DNA of 64,000 bases from Aminobacter sp. J41 (GTDB lineage: Bacteria > Pseudomonadota > Alphaproteobacteria > Rhizobiales > Rhizobiaceae). Every line of letters begins with the position of its first letter. The stretch's first letter is position 1. The translations under genes were made by a program, and so were the position numbers. Where the stretch lies: the NCBI RefSeq assembly GCF_000526635.1, contig NZ_JAGL01000009.1, forward strand, positions 164 through 64,163, in the 5' to 3' direction. Below the pieces are notes generated by a model. It was not told the DNA's origin. It made no database searches and was given only the letters and a program-made list of their open reading frames with translations. Below, piece by piece: positions 30,074 through 39,582 of the stretch.

Positions 30074-30292
30074 ATGCCCGTTCGTCTCAAGAAACTGATC
30101 GGTACTGTGCTGCTGGTGATGCTGGTGTGTGTCTACGCGATCGTCGCTACGATCGTCGCGGTCGCGCAGCTTGCGGAATCAGGTGCACTCGTGCACCTCG
30201 CTTATTTCTTCTTCACCGGCATTCTGTGGGTGCTGCCGGCGATGCTCATCATCAAGTGGATGGCAACGCCCCCTCACCCGAAGGTGCGCTAG
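30074..30292 (+). CDS. Small DUF2842-type membrane protein
   Basis: This 72-residue protein has two hydrophobic helices (LIGTVLLVMLVCVYAIVATIV and LAYFFFTGILWVLPAMLII) and a short cytoplasmic tail KWMATPPHPKVR. This matches the DUF2842 family found across Rhizobiales, of unknown function. The start ATG has AAAGGAAG upstream. Its last four bases overlap the end of the convergent polysaccharide deacetylase gene. Confidence 0.8.
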   Translation: MPVRLKKLIGTVLLVMLVCVYAIVATIVAVAQLAESGALVHLAYFFFTGILWVLPAMLIIKWMATPPHPKVR

Positions 30293-31302
30293 AGCGTCAC
30301 CAGCGTCCGGCCGCGATTGGCTATCGCCGTCGAGAGCCCAGACAGCAGCGTCCTGACATAAGGCAGGCGCTGATATCTTCCGTTGATCGAGATTCGCGGC
30401 AGAGCGTGCAAATGCTCGCGGTGTTCGTGCTGCAGCACGCCGTGGCGTGTCGTCACCGCTGACGCGAAGCCTGCACCCTCGGCAAGCCTTGCCTCCCGTT
30501 CGCCGGCAGCCCTCGGGGAGCCGTACGGATAGGCGAAATGGCGCGGCCTCCTGCCCGTCTCGCATTCGATAATGCGAGCGGATTCGACCATCTCGAACAA
30601 TGCAGCGTCTTCATCAAGCCGGCGCAAGTTGTAGTGATGCACCGTGTGCGCACCAATCGTCGCCAGCGGGTGCGATGACAGCAGTCTAACCTCGTCCCAG
30701 TTCAGGAATTTGCGCGGCTTGCTGTCGTCGATCGCGCCGATGCGGCGCAGAAATGCCTGCTGCTCAGTTTGCGGTATCTCTCGCCAGAGATGGCGGATCA
30801 GTGCACGGATCTGAGATTTGCTGTCGCCCGCAGCCTGGACGGTGGGAAGATCGACTTGCCCGCCAACCGCCACGAACTCCTCGACAACCTCCCACCAGGG
30901 CGCGACCTCGCCGCATACAAAGCCTGTCGTGACGTAGACGGTGAAAGGCACGTTGTGCGCCTCGAACACCGGCAGCGCATCGGTGAGATTGTCGAGCCAG
31001 CCGTCGTCGAGCGTAACGGCCACCGTTCCGGTGCGTCCCTTAGCCAGATTCTCGACCATCTCGTCCATCGAGACGAAGGCGAGGCCCTGCCGGCGGATGT
31101 CGCGGAGCACAACGTCGAGAAATTCCGGCGTGATGGTCAGGTGAGTATTGAAGTTGAGGGGGGAAGGCCCACCGGCGTTGACCCGATGCAGCATCAGGAT
31201 TGCGCCGCAGCCGGAAAGGAAACGGGAAGCAATGGCGGCCGCGCCGCTCCAGTACGCGCCACTCAACACCAGCTTCTGCGCCGTGTGGCGCACGTCGAAC
31301 AT
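30289..31302 (-). CDS. Polysaccharide deacetylase (NodB-like, HfsH-like)
   Basis: This 337-residue carbohydrate esterase family 4-type protein has an N-terminal segment ILMLHRVN. The catalytic acidic pair is in VAVTLDDGWLDN, the metal histidines in IGAHTVHHYNL, and the C-terminal motif is RHFAYPYGSP. It should deacetylate a GlcNAc-type polymer. The start is ATG 31302 with AAAGGTGA upstream; the frame continues upstream but over the divergent acyltransferase gene. In Caulobacter the HfsH deacetylase is needed for holdfast adhesiveness, and the neighbours here support an analogous role. Confidence 0.87.
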   Translation of the reverse strand: MFDVRHTAQKLVLSGAYWSGAAAIASRFLSGCGAILMLHRVNAGGPSPLNFNTHLTITPEFLDVVLRDIRRQGLAFVSMDEMVENLAKGRTGTVAVTLDDGWLDNLTDALPVFEAHNVPFTVYVTTGFVCGEVAPWWEVVEEFVAVGGQVDLPTVQAAGDSKSQIRALIRHLWREIPQTEQQAFLRRIGAIDDSKPRKFLNWDEVRLLSSHPLATIGAHTVHHYNLRRLDEDAALFEMVESARIIECETGRRPRHFAYPYGSPRAAGEREARLAEGAGFASAVTTRHGVLQHEHREHLHALPRISINGRYQRLPYVRTLLSGLSTAIANRGRTLVTL

Positions 31303-31356
31303 TGATTCACCTTTCTCGGCTACCGTGACGGCAGTATGGGCTGGAAGGATTTCATT

Positions 31357-32559
31357 ATGGTTGACAACGGAATAGCGCGCTCTGCGATTTCCAGCGCCGT
31401 GTCCCGCCCCTTTCCTTCGTCGGTCGACGTGCGACCAGCGGATGACATCGGCCTTGCGGAATACGAAGCCTTCTGCGCCACCGCCATCGTGGGCCCGGCT
31501 CAGCACCCGCTTTGGCTCCGCGCCTGGATCGAGGCGAGCGGTACCGATGCGCTGATCGTGATGATGCGCCGCAGCGGCGTGCCGATGTTTGCGCTAGCCT
31601 TGGAAGTGGTGCGCGAGGGGCCGTTCCTGGTCGCCCGTTTTCCCGCTGGCGACCATGCCAATGGCAACTTTGCCGCCGTGGCTGCCGATGCCCACCAGCT
31701 GAGCGAAGCCGATGCGCGGACGCTCTGTGTCGCCATCCACGCGGCGCGCCCCGATATCGACCTGATCAGCCTGCAGCGCCAGAACCCGACAATCGGCGAG
31801 TTCGCCAATCCGTTGGCAGGGCTTGCATACATGCGAAGCCCGAACGTCTCCCTCGCCGTAGACCTCAGCGGCGGTTTCGACGCTGTGCTCTCGCGCCATA
31901 ACGGGCGCAAGAAGCGCAAGAAGTTTCGCGGTCAGTTGCGCAAGTTCGAGGAGGTCGGCGGCTACCGCGTTATCACCGCTTCTACACCGGAAGAAGTCGA
32001 CAGCATCCTCGATGCCTACTTCGAAATGAAGGCGGCACGCTTTGCCGAAAAGGGTATCCCGAACGTCTTTGCGCCGATCGAGGTGCAGACCTTCTTCCGC
32101 AGGCTCTACTCCAGCTGCCTCCACCTTCCGGCACACATGCGTCCCTTCGAGTTGCGCGCGGTGGAAGTCGAGGGCGGCCTCGTTGCGGTGCACGGCATGT
32201 CGCACACGCCACACAGCATCCTCTGCGACTTCGGCGGGATGCGCGAGACGGCCGCGGCGCAGTGCCCCGGCTACTTCTTCGATTACCTCTGCATCGAAGA
32301 TGCCTGCAATAATGGCAAGACCATCTACGACTTCAGCGTCGGCGACGAGCCCTATAAGCGCAGCTGGTGCGACGTTGAGACCTGGCAGTTCGACACGCTG
32401 CTGCCGCTCACCGCCAAAGGCCGCGCCGCCTGGGCGCTTGCCACGGCGCGGGCACACGCGGTGCGCCTCGTCAAATCGAACGCCGCGCTCTGGTCGCTCG
32501 TCAAGCAGCTCAGAACGAAAGTGGCTGGAACCAAGGTCCAGCCACACCAGGAAGACTGA
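31357..32559 (+). CDS. FemAB/BioF2-like N-acyltransferase (HfsK-like)
   Basis: This 400-residue GNAT-superfamily protein is of the cellulose-biosynthesis BcsL/CelD (BioF2-like) type. Visible features are the basic stretch SRHNGRKKRKKFRGQLRKFEEVGGYRV, the acceptor-side core FFRRLYSSC and the C-terminal GKTIYDFSVGDEPYKRSWCDVE. Such proteins acylate amino sugars of surface polysaccharides; the Caulobacter relative HfsK modifies holdfast. ATG 31357 has GGAAGGA at good spacing and is preferred over ATG 31336. It is divergent from the deacetylase with 54 bp between, so the pair may be co-regulated. Confidence 0.8.
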   Translation: MVDNGIARSAISSAVSRPFPSSVDVRPADDIGLAEYEAFCATAIVGPAQHPLWLRAWIEASGTDALIVMMRRSGVPMFALALEVVREGPFLVARFPAGDHANGNFAAVAADAHQLSEADARTLCVAIHAARPDIDLISLQRQNPTIGEFANPLAGLAYMRSPNVSLAVDLSGGFDAVLSRHNGRKKRKKFRGQLRKFEEVGGYRVITASTPEEVDSILDAYFEMKAARFAEKGIPNVFAPIEVQTFFRRLYSSCLHLPAHMRPFELRAVEVEGGLVAVHGMSHTPHSILCDFGGMRETAAAQCPGYFFDYLCIEDACNNGKTIYDFSVGDEPYKRSWCDVETWQFDTLLPLTAKGRAAWALATARAHAVRLVKSNAALWSLVKQLRTKVAGTKVQPHQED

Positions 32560-32581
32560 TCTAAATTTCGCCTGACCCGTG

Positions 32582-34711
32582 TCAGGCGACCGAACGACGA
32601 CCTTCCGGCGCCGGCGGCTGGCGATAGCCGACCGGCGTCACACGCAGCACCTCTCTATAGCCCGACTCGGCCAGATCCAGCGACGTCTCGCGGATCGCCT
32701 CGTCTTCCGCCTCGATGACGCTGACGAGGATCTCGGTCGTGTCCGTGACGACACGCGAGAGGCTTTCGGCATCGGTCGGGCCGCACTCGACGATGATGAG
32801 GTCGTAGGCGGTCTCGAGCGAGGCGAGGATGATCGGCAGGCGATCGATCGCGCGCATCGCCTTTTCCATCTGCGCGGTGCCTACCGAAATGACGTGGCAG
32901 TCCGAGTAAAGATCGGCGCGAATGATCTCGGAGAACTGCGCTTCGGCGGCGAGCAGGTTTGTGATGCCCGGATAGCGGTTGCTTTCAAGCATCGTCGCCG
33001 ACGGCGTACCGGTCGAAGTGAGGTCGAGGAACACGACCCTGAGCCCGGCATCGGACACCTCGCGGGCCACGAGCACGGAGGCTGCCGCGGCCTCATCGCC
33101 CTCCGGCGAGATGAATACCGCACGGCTCACATTGCTTTCCACGAGACGATCAGCAGCTTCCTCGATGGTGAGCTCAGCCCGCTGGGCGCGGATTTCCTCG
33201 ATCGGATCCTCAACGACTTCCTCCGCCTCGTCAGCATCGGCGGCGCCTTCCACGTTCGCAACGCTGAGGGCTGGCATCACGATCTCCTCGACTGGCTCGA
33301 TCACACGCGGTGCCGGGCGCATCGCGCGGCCGCTGAAGAGCTCGGCAAGCAGGGTGAAGATCGCGAGCAACAGCGCGGAGCCAACGAACGCGGCGGCCGT
33401 GATCGGCAGGACCTTCGGGAAGTACGGCTCGTAGGGCTGCGTTGCACGCGAGAAGATCCGGGCATCGGCGGGCAGATAGTTGCGGTCAGCGCGCGAAGCT
33501 GCCTCGCGGTAGCGGGTCAGGTACGATTCCAGCAGGGCACGCTCGGCAGCCGCCTCGCGCTCCAGGGCGCGCAGCTCTACCTCGTCACCGCCTGCCTGAG
33601 CCGCCGCCGCCTTCAGGCGGTTGAGGTCACCGGTAAGTTCCGTCTCGCGCGCCCGCATGGAGCTGGCTTCGCTTTCAACCGAGGCGAGAACCTTGCGCGC
33701 TTCGCTGCGGATCTGCTGCTCAACCTCGGCCAGCTGGGCTTTGAGCGAGCGAATGCGCGGGTGGTTTTCGAGCAGCGTCGTCGAGGCATCGGCGAGATCA
33801 GAGGAAAGCTGCGCCTGGCGCTCGCGCAGGCGCTGGATCACCGGGGCATTCAGCACTTCCGGAATGGATTCCGCCGAGGCGCCAGACGCCAAGGCGTCAC
33901 GAATGGTCTTGGCGCGAGCTTGGGCGGCCGAGCGCGCGGCACTGACACGAACAAGCTCCGACGAAATTTCCGAAAGCTGCTGGTTGGCAATGACGGTGTT
34001 GTTCTGGCCGCCTGCAAGCAGGTCAGCCTTGGCGCGATAGTCGGCAACCCGCGCCTCGGCCTCACGCACACGCTTGCGCAGATCGGCGATCTCCGGCTCC
34101 AGCCATTCGGTGGCGTCGGCTGTCGTCAGGCGCTTAGCCTGTTCCTGGACGGCGAGATAGGCGTCAGCGATCGCGTTCGGAACGTCGGCCGCGAGCTTCG
34201 GGTCGGTCGACGAGAAGCTGACGACGATCACGCGCGAGCGGTCGACATTATAGACATTGAGGCGCTCGCGCATGGCGCGGATGACGCGGTCCTCGACCGA
34301 AGCCTGCGACGGGTCACTCTTAAGCCCCGTGAGGATCAGCAGGTTGCCGATGGCGGAAGTCTCCCCCCGAGCGCCGAACTCATCATGGCTGGCGAGCTTC
34401 AGCTTGCGTGCAACCTCGCGCAGGATGTCATTGGAAGAGATTACCTCGACCTGGCTGGCGACGGCCTCGCTGTCGAGCAACGGCCGGTCAGCCTCGCTGG
34501 CCCCGGTGGTCGGACGCGCGTAGACGGACTCGCGGTTCTCGATGAGGATGCGGGTCTCGGCGCGATAGTGCGGAGTCGCCATCGAGGCGAACATGAAGGC
34601 AACCGCGGTCACGCCAACCGAGACGGCGACGATCCGCTTCCAGTTGCGGGCGAGGCTTCCGAAAAGCCTGCCCAGATCGACATCGACGTCCGCAGAACCT
34701 GCCCCAGTCAT
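32582..34711 (-). CDS. Wzc/GumC-like polysaccharide co-polymerase, degenerate kinase domain
   Basis: This 709-residue inner-membrane protein has an N-terminal Wzz domain with a first TM at about residues 30-50 (IVAVSVGVTAVAFMFASMA). A long periplasmic coiled coil follows (residues ~150-430). The second TM is ITAAAFVGSALLLAIFTLLAELF, followed by a cytoplasmic domain in the position of the BY-kinase. That domain has no Walker A: the expected loop reads VFISPEGDEAAAASVLVAREV, lacking the GK[ST]. No C-terminal tyrosine cluster is seen. It probably controls chain length and export structurally, like HfsA or ExoP-type proteins whose kinase activity is absent or supplied in trans. It is divergent from the Wza-like gene. 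Confidence 0.86.
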   Translation of the reverse strand: MTGAGSADVDVDLGRLFGSLARNWKRIVAVSVGVTAVAFMFASMATPHYRAETRILIENRESVYARPTTGASEADRPLLDSEAVASQVEVISSNDILREVARKLKLASHDEFGARGETSAIGNLLILTGLKSDPSQASVEDRVIRAMRERLNVYNVDRSRVIVVSFSSTDPKLAADVPNAIADAYLAVQEQAKRLTTADATEWLEPEIADLRKRVREAEARVADYRAKADLLAGGQNNTVIANQQLSEISSELVRVSAARSAAQARAKTIRDALASGASAESIPEVLNAPVIQRLRERQAQLSSDLADASTTLLENHPRIRSLKAQLAEVEQQIRSEARKVLASVESEASSMRARETELTGDLNRLKAAAAQAGGDEVELRALEREAAAERALLESYLTRYREAASRADRNYLPADARIFSRATQPYEPYFPKVLPITAAAFVGSALLLAIFTLLAELFSGRAMRPAPRVIEPVEEIVMPALSVANVEGAADADEAEEVVEDPIEEIRAQRAELTIEEAADRLVESNVSRAVFISPEGDEAAAASVLVAREVSDAGLRVVFLDLTSTGTPSATMLESNRYPGITNLLAAEAQFSEIIRADLYSDCHVISVGTAQMEKAMRAIDRLPIILASLETAYDLIIVECGPTDAESLSRVVTDTTEILVSVIEAEDEAIRETSLDLAESGYREVLRVTPVGYRQPPAPEGRRSVA

Positions 34712-34941
34712 GTGAATACTCCGATACACGTCGCTGGGTAAGGTAAACGGGTATGGTAACCGGGCCGTTAAGCCGCGCGTAAGGATCTGTTTTCCTTTGT
34801 TGACAAAGGGTTAATTGGTGAACGGGCGGCAAACACAATCGCTTTCCCTTTACCCGCTGTTAACCCTGTCTCACGAATTATCATCGCAACGAGACGGGCC
34901 GCAGCGGCCTGACTTCACAGGACGAAAGTAGCCACCTGCAC

Positions 34942-35502
34942 ATGAACAAGCCGACCGTTGCCCTCATCCTCTGCGCTGCCCTTGCAGCCGCCGGATGCTC
35001 AAGCTACCGGCCGGCTCCGGCTGCCTTCAACGAGGCGGTGACGAAGCCCTATGTGCTCGATGCAGGCGACCGCATCCGCGTGACCGTGTTCGAGCAGGAC
35101 TCGCTTTCCAACGTCTATGCCGTAGACCAGTCCGGCTATATCTCCTTCCCGCTCGTGGGCGCTGTGCCGGCGCGTGGCCATACCGTGCAGCAGGTCGAGG
35201 CGCTGATCGCCGAGAAGCTGCGCAACGGGTATCTGCGTGATCCCGACGTTTCGGTCGAAGTCGACCGCTACCGCCCGATCTTTGTGATGGGCGAGGTCGG
35301 CGCGGCCGGCCAGTATTCCTACGTGCCCGGTCTGACAGTCCAGAAGGCGATTGCCTCGGCCGGCGGCTTCACGCCACGCGCCAATCAGGTGAACGTCGAC
35401 ATCACGCGCACCATCAACAACGAGGTGATGACAGGTCGGGTCTCGACGTCCGATCCGGTGCTGCCGGGCGACACGATCTATGTCCGCGAACGGTTGTTCT
35501 AG
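34942..35502 (+). CDS. Polysaccharide export lipoprotein (Wza/OPX family)
   Basis: This 186-residue protein has a lipoprotein signal with lipobox LAAAGC (Cys about residue 19). The poly-export domain (YVLDAGDRIRVTVFEQDSLSNVYAVDQSGYISFPLVGAV) and a SLBB segment (VGAAGQYSYVPGLTVQKAIASAGGFTPRANQ) follow. It is the short form without the C-terminal outer-membrane helix domain, resembling HfsD/UppC-like proteins. First of a rightward run with the GT4 gene (8 bp away), the initiating transferase and the polymerase. The 230 bp upstream separate it from the divergent co-polymerase gene and must hold both promoters. Confidence 0.9.
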   Translation: MNKPTVALILCAALAAAGCSSYRPAPAAFNEAVTKPYVLDAGDRIRVTVFEQDSLSNVYAVDQSGYISFPLVGAVPARGHTVQQVEALIAEKLRNGYLRDPDVSVEVDRYRPIFVMGEVGAAGQYSYVPGLTVQKAIASAGGFTPRANQVNVDITRTINNEVMTGRVSTSDPVLPGDTIYVRERLF

Positions 35503-35510
35503 AGCGTGAC

Positions 35511-36635
35511 GTGTCAGGCAGTCTGCGCATCATTCACTGCTTTCGCTCGCCCGTCGGCGGCATCTTCCGGCATGTCCGGGACCTTGCCGTGGCGCAGGCG
35601 GCAGCCGGCCACAAGGTCGGCATCATCTGCGACTCCTCGACGGGCGGCGCCCTCGAGGATCGCTACTTCGACGAGCTCAGGCACGCCCTCGAGCTTGGCG
35701 TGTCGCGCATGCCGATCCAGCGCAGGATCAGCATTGGCGACATCGCGGCCGGAGTGCGGACCTTTCGTCTGCTCAAGGAATTGCGGCCGGACGTGCTGCA
35801 CGGTCATGGCGCCAAGGGTGGCGCGCTCGTGCGGGTCTTCGGCTCAGTGTTGCGGGTTTTCAGGTATCGCGTTGCCCGCGTTTATTCGCCGCATGGCGGG
35901 GTCCTGCATTACGACCCCGCCACGCGGAAGGGACGTCTCCTTTTTTCGCTCGAACGGCTGCTGACGCGCCTGAGCGACCACATCCTGTTTGTGTCGGAGC
36001 ATGAGCGGCAGGCCTTCTTCGCCAAAGTCGGCCGCCTGAAGACGCCGACCTCGATGTTTCATAACGGCGTCAATGGCAGCGAGTTCATCCCGGTCGAGAA
36101 TGCGCCGGATGCCGCCGACTTCATCTATATTGGCATGATGCGAGACCTGAAGGGTCCCGACATCTTTCTCGACGCCCTCGCCTTTGCCGAAAAAGTTACG
36201 GGCAGGCGCCTGCGTGCCGTGATGGTCGGAGACGGTCCGGATCTTCCGCGCTACCAGAACCGGGCAAAAACTCTGGGCATCGACGTGACCTTCTTTCCGC
36301 CGATGCCCGCACGCGAAGCCTTCGCACTCGGACGTACCGTCGTCGTGCCGTCGCGCGCAGAGGCAATGCCTTACCTCGTTCTCGAGGCGCTGGCGGCCGG
36401 CAAGCCGATGATCGCCACGGCCGTCGGCGGCATTCCGGAGGTATTCGGCGCAGACTCCCCTGCCCTTGTCATGCCCGAGCCGCCCAGCGTTGGCGACGCC
36501 ATGGTGCGAGTTCTTGCGGACGAAGCCGCCTATCGCGGAGTGATGCCATCGCGCGAGGAGCTGATTGCCCGCTTCAGCGTCGAGACGATGGCGGCAAACA
36601 TCGAAACCGTCTACCGCTCCTGCCTCGCCAGCTGA
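35511..36635 (+). CDS. Glycosyltransferase family 4
   Basis: This 374-residue GT-B enzyme transfers a sugar from a nucleotide donor to the lipid-linked repeat unit. N-terminal SPVGGIFRHVRDLAVAQAAAGHKVGI is the acceptor-side GxGG loop. The C-terminal donor site shows VVPSRAEAMPYLVLEALAAGKPMIATAVGGIPEV, the GT4 EX7E signature. The start is a GTG 8 bp after the Wza-like stop. The sugar is unknown. Confidence 0.88.
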   Translation: MSGSLRIIHCFRSPVGGIFRHVRDLAVAQAAAGHKVGIICDSSTGGALEDRYFDELRHALELGVSRMPIQRRISIGDIAAGVRTFRLLKELRPDVLHGHGAKGGALVRVFGSVLRVFRYRVARVYSPHGGVLHYDPATRKGRLLFSLERLLTRLSDHILFVSEHERQAFFAKVGRLKTPTSMFHNGVNGSEFIPVENAPDAADFIYIGMMRDLKGPDIFLDALAFAEKVTGRRLRAVMVGDGPDLPRYQNRAKTLGIDVTFFPPMPAREAFALGRTVVVPSRAEAMPYLVLEALAAGKPMIATAVGGIPEVFGADSPALVMPEPPSVGDAMVRVLADEAAYRGVMPSREELIARFSVETMAANIETVYRSCLAS

Positions 36636-36706
36636 CGCTACGGGAAGCGGTCAAGGTTTCCTTAGCAGCTCTCTGCTAAGGCATTTCTGAGCCAGGGGGC
36701 GCAGAG

Positions 36707-38242
36707 ATGGCAAAGAGGAAACCTGACCACCGCTTCACCCTTGATGCGGTTCGCGCATTCCGGGACGAGCAGGACACGAACGGGCCGGACCAGATCAGTC
36801 CACTCGCCCGGCAGATCGCGACGCAATACCGGAACGACACGATGTCGCCGGTCATGGTCATCGGCGTCGTGCGCGTGCTCGAATTCGTGCTGCTGGCTCT
36901 CACCGGCGTGGGGCTGTGGTTTGCCTATGTTGGCTGGCACCCAGAACTGGTCCTCCACTACGCCGTCCTGATCATCGCCTGCCCGGCAGTCACCGTCGTT
37001 CTGCTCGAGATCGCGGGCAACTATCAGCTGCCACGCCTGCAGCAGCCGCTGCACAGCATCGGCACCTGCTTCCTCGTCTGGGCCGGCGCCCTGGCGGTGA
37101 TGGCGGCGGCCGGCTTCTTCCTGAAGGTTTCGATCGAATTCTCGCGCGTCTGGGCGGCCAGCTGGTTCGTTGGCGGCATGGCCGTGATGCTCGTCTACCG
37201 CTTCGTCGTCTCGCGTCTGGTGCGCCGCTGGGCACGCAACGGCCGGATGGAGCGCCGTGCCGTCATCATTGGCGGCGGCCAGGCAGCCGAAAACCTGATC
37301 CGCCAGATCGAGCGCCAGCCCTACAACGACATCCGCATCTGCGGTTTCTTCGACGACCGCGACGACACCCGCTCGCCGCCGGTCATCGCCGGGTATCCGA
37401 AACTCGGCTCCGTGAGCCAGCTGGTTGAGTTCGCGCGCATCGCGCACATCGACATGCTGGTCGTCGCTCTGCCCCTGACGGCCGAGAAGCGCGTGCTGCA
37501 GCTTCTCAAAAAGCTGTGGGTGCTTCCCGTCGACATCCGCCTGTCGGCACATTCGAACCAGCTGCGCTTCCGCCCGCGCTCCTATTCCTACATCGGCACA
37601 GTGCCGATGCTCGACATCTTCGACAAGCCGATCAACGATTGGGATTCGGTCGCCAAGCGCGCCTTCGACATCGTGTTTTCGCTACTCGGCATCATCCTGT
37701 TCTCGCCGGTGATGCTCGCCACCGCGATCGCCATCAAGCTCGACAGCAGCGGGCCCATCCTCTTCAGGCAGAAGCGCCACGGCTTCAACAACGAGGTCAT
37801 CGAGGTCTACAAGTTCCGCTCGATGTATGTTGACCAGTGCGACCCAACTGCGAAGCAGGCGGTGACGAAGAACGACCCGCGTGTGACCCGCGTCGGCCGA
37901 TTCATCCGCAAGACCTCGATCGATGAGCTGCCGCAGTTCTTCAACGTACTCGCCGGCAGCCTGTCGCTGGTGGGTCCGCGCCCGCATGCGGTGGCCGGGC
38001 AGACGCGCAACCTGCTTTACCATGAAGTGGTCGACGGCTACTTCGCGCGCCACCGCGTGAAGCCCGGCGTCACCGGCTGGGCGCAGATCAACGGCTGGCG
38101 CGGCGAGATCGACAATGACGAAAAGATCCGGATGCGGACGGAATACGACCTCTACTACATCGAGAACTGGTCGCTCTGGTTTGACCTCAAGATCCTGTTC
38201 CTGACGCCGATCCGCCTCTTCACCTCAGGAAACGCCTATTGA
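36707..38242 (+). CDS. Undecaprenyl-phosphate glucose/hexose phosphotransferase (initiating enzyme)
   Basis: This 511-residue polyprenyl-phosphate hexose-1-phosphate transferase is of the WbaP/PssY/HfsE type. Four N-terminal TM helices and a degenerate Rossmann domain ([19 protein letters not shown]) precede the catalytic domain. That begins [43 protein letters not shown], continues KFRSMYVD and [26 protein letters not shown], and ends with the [10 protein letters not shown] segment. It starts the repeat unit by attaching hexose-1-phosphate to undecaprenyl phosphate. GGGGG precedes the ATG. It overlaps the polymerase gene by 4 bp. Confidence 0.93.
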   Translation: MAKRKPDHRFTLDAVRAFRDEQDTNGPDQISPLARQIATQYRNDTMSPVMVIGVVRVLEFVLLALTGVGLWFAYVGWHPELVLHYAVLIIACPAVTVVLLEIAGNYQLPRLQQPLHSIGTCFLVWAGALAVMAAAGFFLKVSIEFSRVWAASWFVGGMAVMLVYRFVVSRLVRRWARNGRMERRAVIIGGGQAAENLIRQIERQPYNDIRICGFFDDRDDTRSPPVIAGYPKLGSVSQLVEFARIAHIDMLVVALPLTAEKRVLQLLKKLWVLPVDIRLSAHSNQLRFRPRSYSYIGTVPMLDIFDKPINDWDSVAKRAFDIVFSLLGIILFSPVMLATAIAIKLDSSGPILFRQKRHGFNNEVIEVYKFRSMYVDQCDPTAKQAVTKNDPRVTRVGRFIRKTSIDELPQFFNVLAGSLSLVGPRPHAVAGQTRNLLYHEVVDGYFARHRVKPGVTGWAQINGWRGEIDNDEKIRMRTEYDLYYIENWSLWFDLKILFLTPIRLFTSGNAY

Positions 38243-39474
38243 GCACGGTCACGGAAAGCGGCCTGCCTCGGGAAGTCGTGCAGGCGAAGGCGATCTCGAT
38301 CATCACCTCGGCCGCCGTCACCTTCGGCGTGTTTCTTGGCGGGTTCGTTCTGTTTGAACCGGCTCCCTACGAGCTCTACATGGCGGGGCTGATCGCGGTA
38401 TGGGCGTTGTTCGGACTGCGCATCTCGAAGTACGCAGCAATTTTGCTGACGCTGCTGGTGCTGTTCAACGTTGGGGGGCTCATCTCGATGGGGGTGATGG
38501 GAGACCTCTACCAGACACCGCTCTATCTCGCCGTCTCCCTGTTCCTCGCCTTCACCGCCGTATTCTTCGTCGCAATCGTCGAAGGCGACCACACGCGCTA
38601 CCGGCTGATCGTCCTCGGCTGGGTAGCGGCCGCGCTCGTCACGGGAACGCTAGGCATAGCCGGCTATTTCCATTTGTTTCCGGGCGCAGACAAATTCACG
38701 CTTTACGACCGCGCCTCCGGCGCCTTCGCTGACCCGAACGTCTTTGGGCCTTTCCTGGTACTGCCAGCGATCTGGCTGTTCCACCGGCTCCTCACCGGCA
38801 ATCCACTGCTCCTGCCAGTGACGGCCGGCGCATTCGTCCTCATCGTCGCGGCGATCTTCTTCTCCTTCTCGCGCGGTGCCTGGGGCCTGTTTGCGATGTC
38901 GGCGGTCCTGCTGATGATCGCGCTTTTCCTGCGCTCGCAGAGCAGCCTGTTTCGCCTACGCCTCGCGCTGATGGCCGTGCTCGCCATTTCGATCCTGGTT
39001 GCCGCAATCCTGGTCGCGCTGCAACTGCCCGGCGTCGCGGACTTCTTCGCGATGCGCGCCAGGCTGGTGCAGGAGTACGACGGAGGCCATCTCGGCCGCT
39101 TCGCCCGCTTCGGCATCGGCTTCCGGATGGCCATGGAGCATCCACTCGGCATCGGTCCGCTGAATTTTGGCCGAATGCTCGGCGAGGATACGCACAACAT
39201 CTGGCTGAAGACGCTGATGGACTATGGGTGGCTCGGCTTTGCCTCGTTCCTGACCATGGTGCTGTGGACCATCGTCGGCGGCTTCCGCATCCTGTTCCGC
39301 GAGCGGCCCTGGCAGCCCTATCTCCTGTGCGCCTATGTCGTCTTTCTTGGCCACCTCGGTCTCGGCACCGTCATCGACATGGACCACTGGCGCCACTTCT
39401 ACCTGCTGATCGGCCTGATCTGGGGCGCGATGGCACTCGAACAGCGTTATCAACACCGGATGCTGGCCCGGTAG
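38239..39474 (+). CDS. O-antigen ligase/polymerase-like protein (Wzy/HfsC-like)
   Basis: This 411-residue protein with ten or more hydrophobic helices has the Wzy_C-type periplasmic loop. The loop includes GRFARFGIGFRMAMEHPLGIGPLNFGRMLGEDTHNIWLKTLMDYGWLG, where the H and N residues are conserved in the family. It probably polymerises the repeat units. The start is TTG 38239 in TATTGAGC, overlapping the stop of the initiating transferase, so translation is coupled. No flippase gene is seen in the cluster. Confidence 0.85.
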   Translation: MSTVTESGLPREVVQAKAISIITSAAVTFGVFLGGFVLFEPAPYELYMAGLIAVWALFGLRISKYAAILLTLLVLFNVGGLISMGVMGDLYQTPLYLAVSLFLAFTAVFFVAIVEGDHTRYRLIVLGWVAAALVTGTLGIAGYFHLFPGADKFTLYDRASGAFADPNVFGPFLVLPAIWLFHRLLTGNPLLLPVTAGAFVLIVAAIFFSFSRGAWGLFAMSAVLLMIALFLRSQSSLFRLRLALMAVLAISILVAAILVALQLPGVADFFAMRARLVQEYDGGHLGRFARFGIGFRMAMEHPLGIGPLNFGRMLGEDTHNIWLKTLMDYGWLGFASFLTMVLWTIVGGFRILFRERPWQPYLLCAYVVFLGHLGLGTVIDMDHWRHFYLLIGLIWGAMALEQRYQHRMLAR

Positions 39475-39582
39475 GGAACAGCTGACGGATTCGCCGCGCG
39501 CAAGGCTGCTTCGCAATTTCGCCGGAGCCCGAATCGTGAACCTACGCTAGGGTGAGGCGTTCGCTCTTCATCCGCCTTGTGA

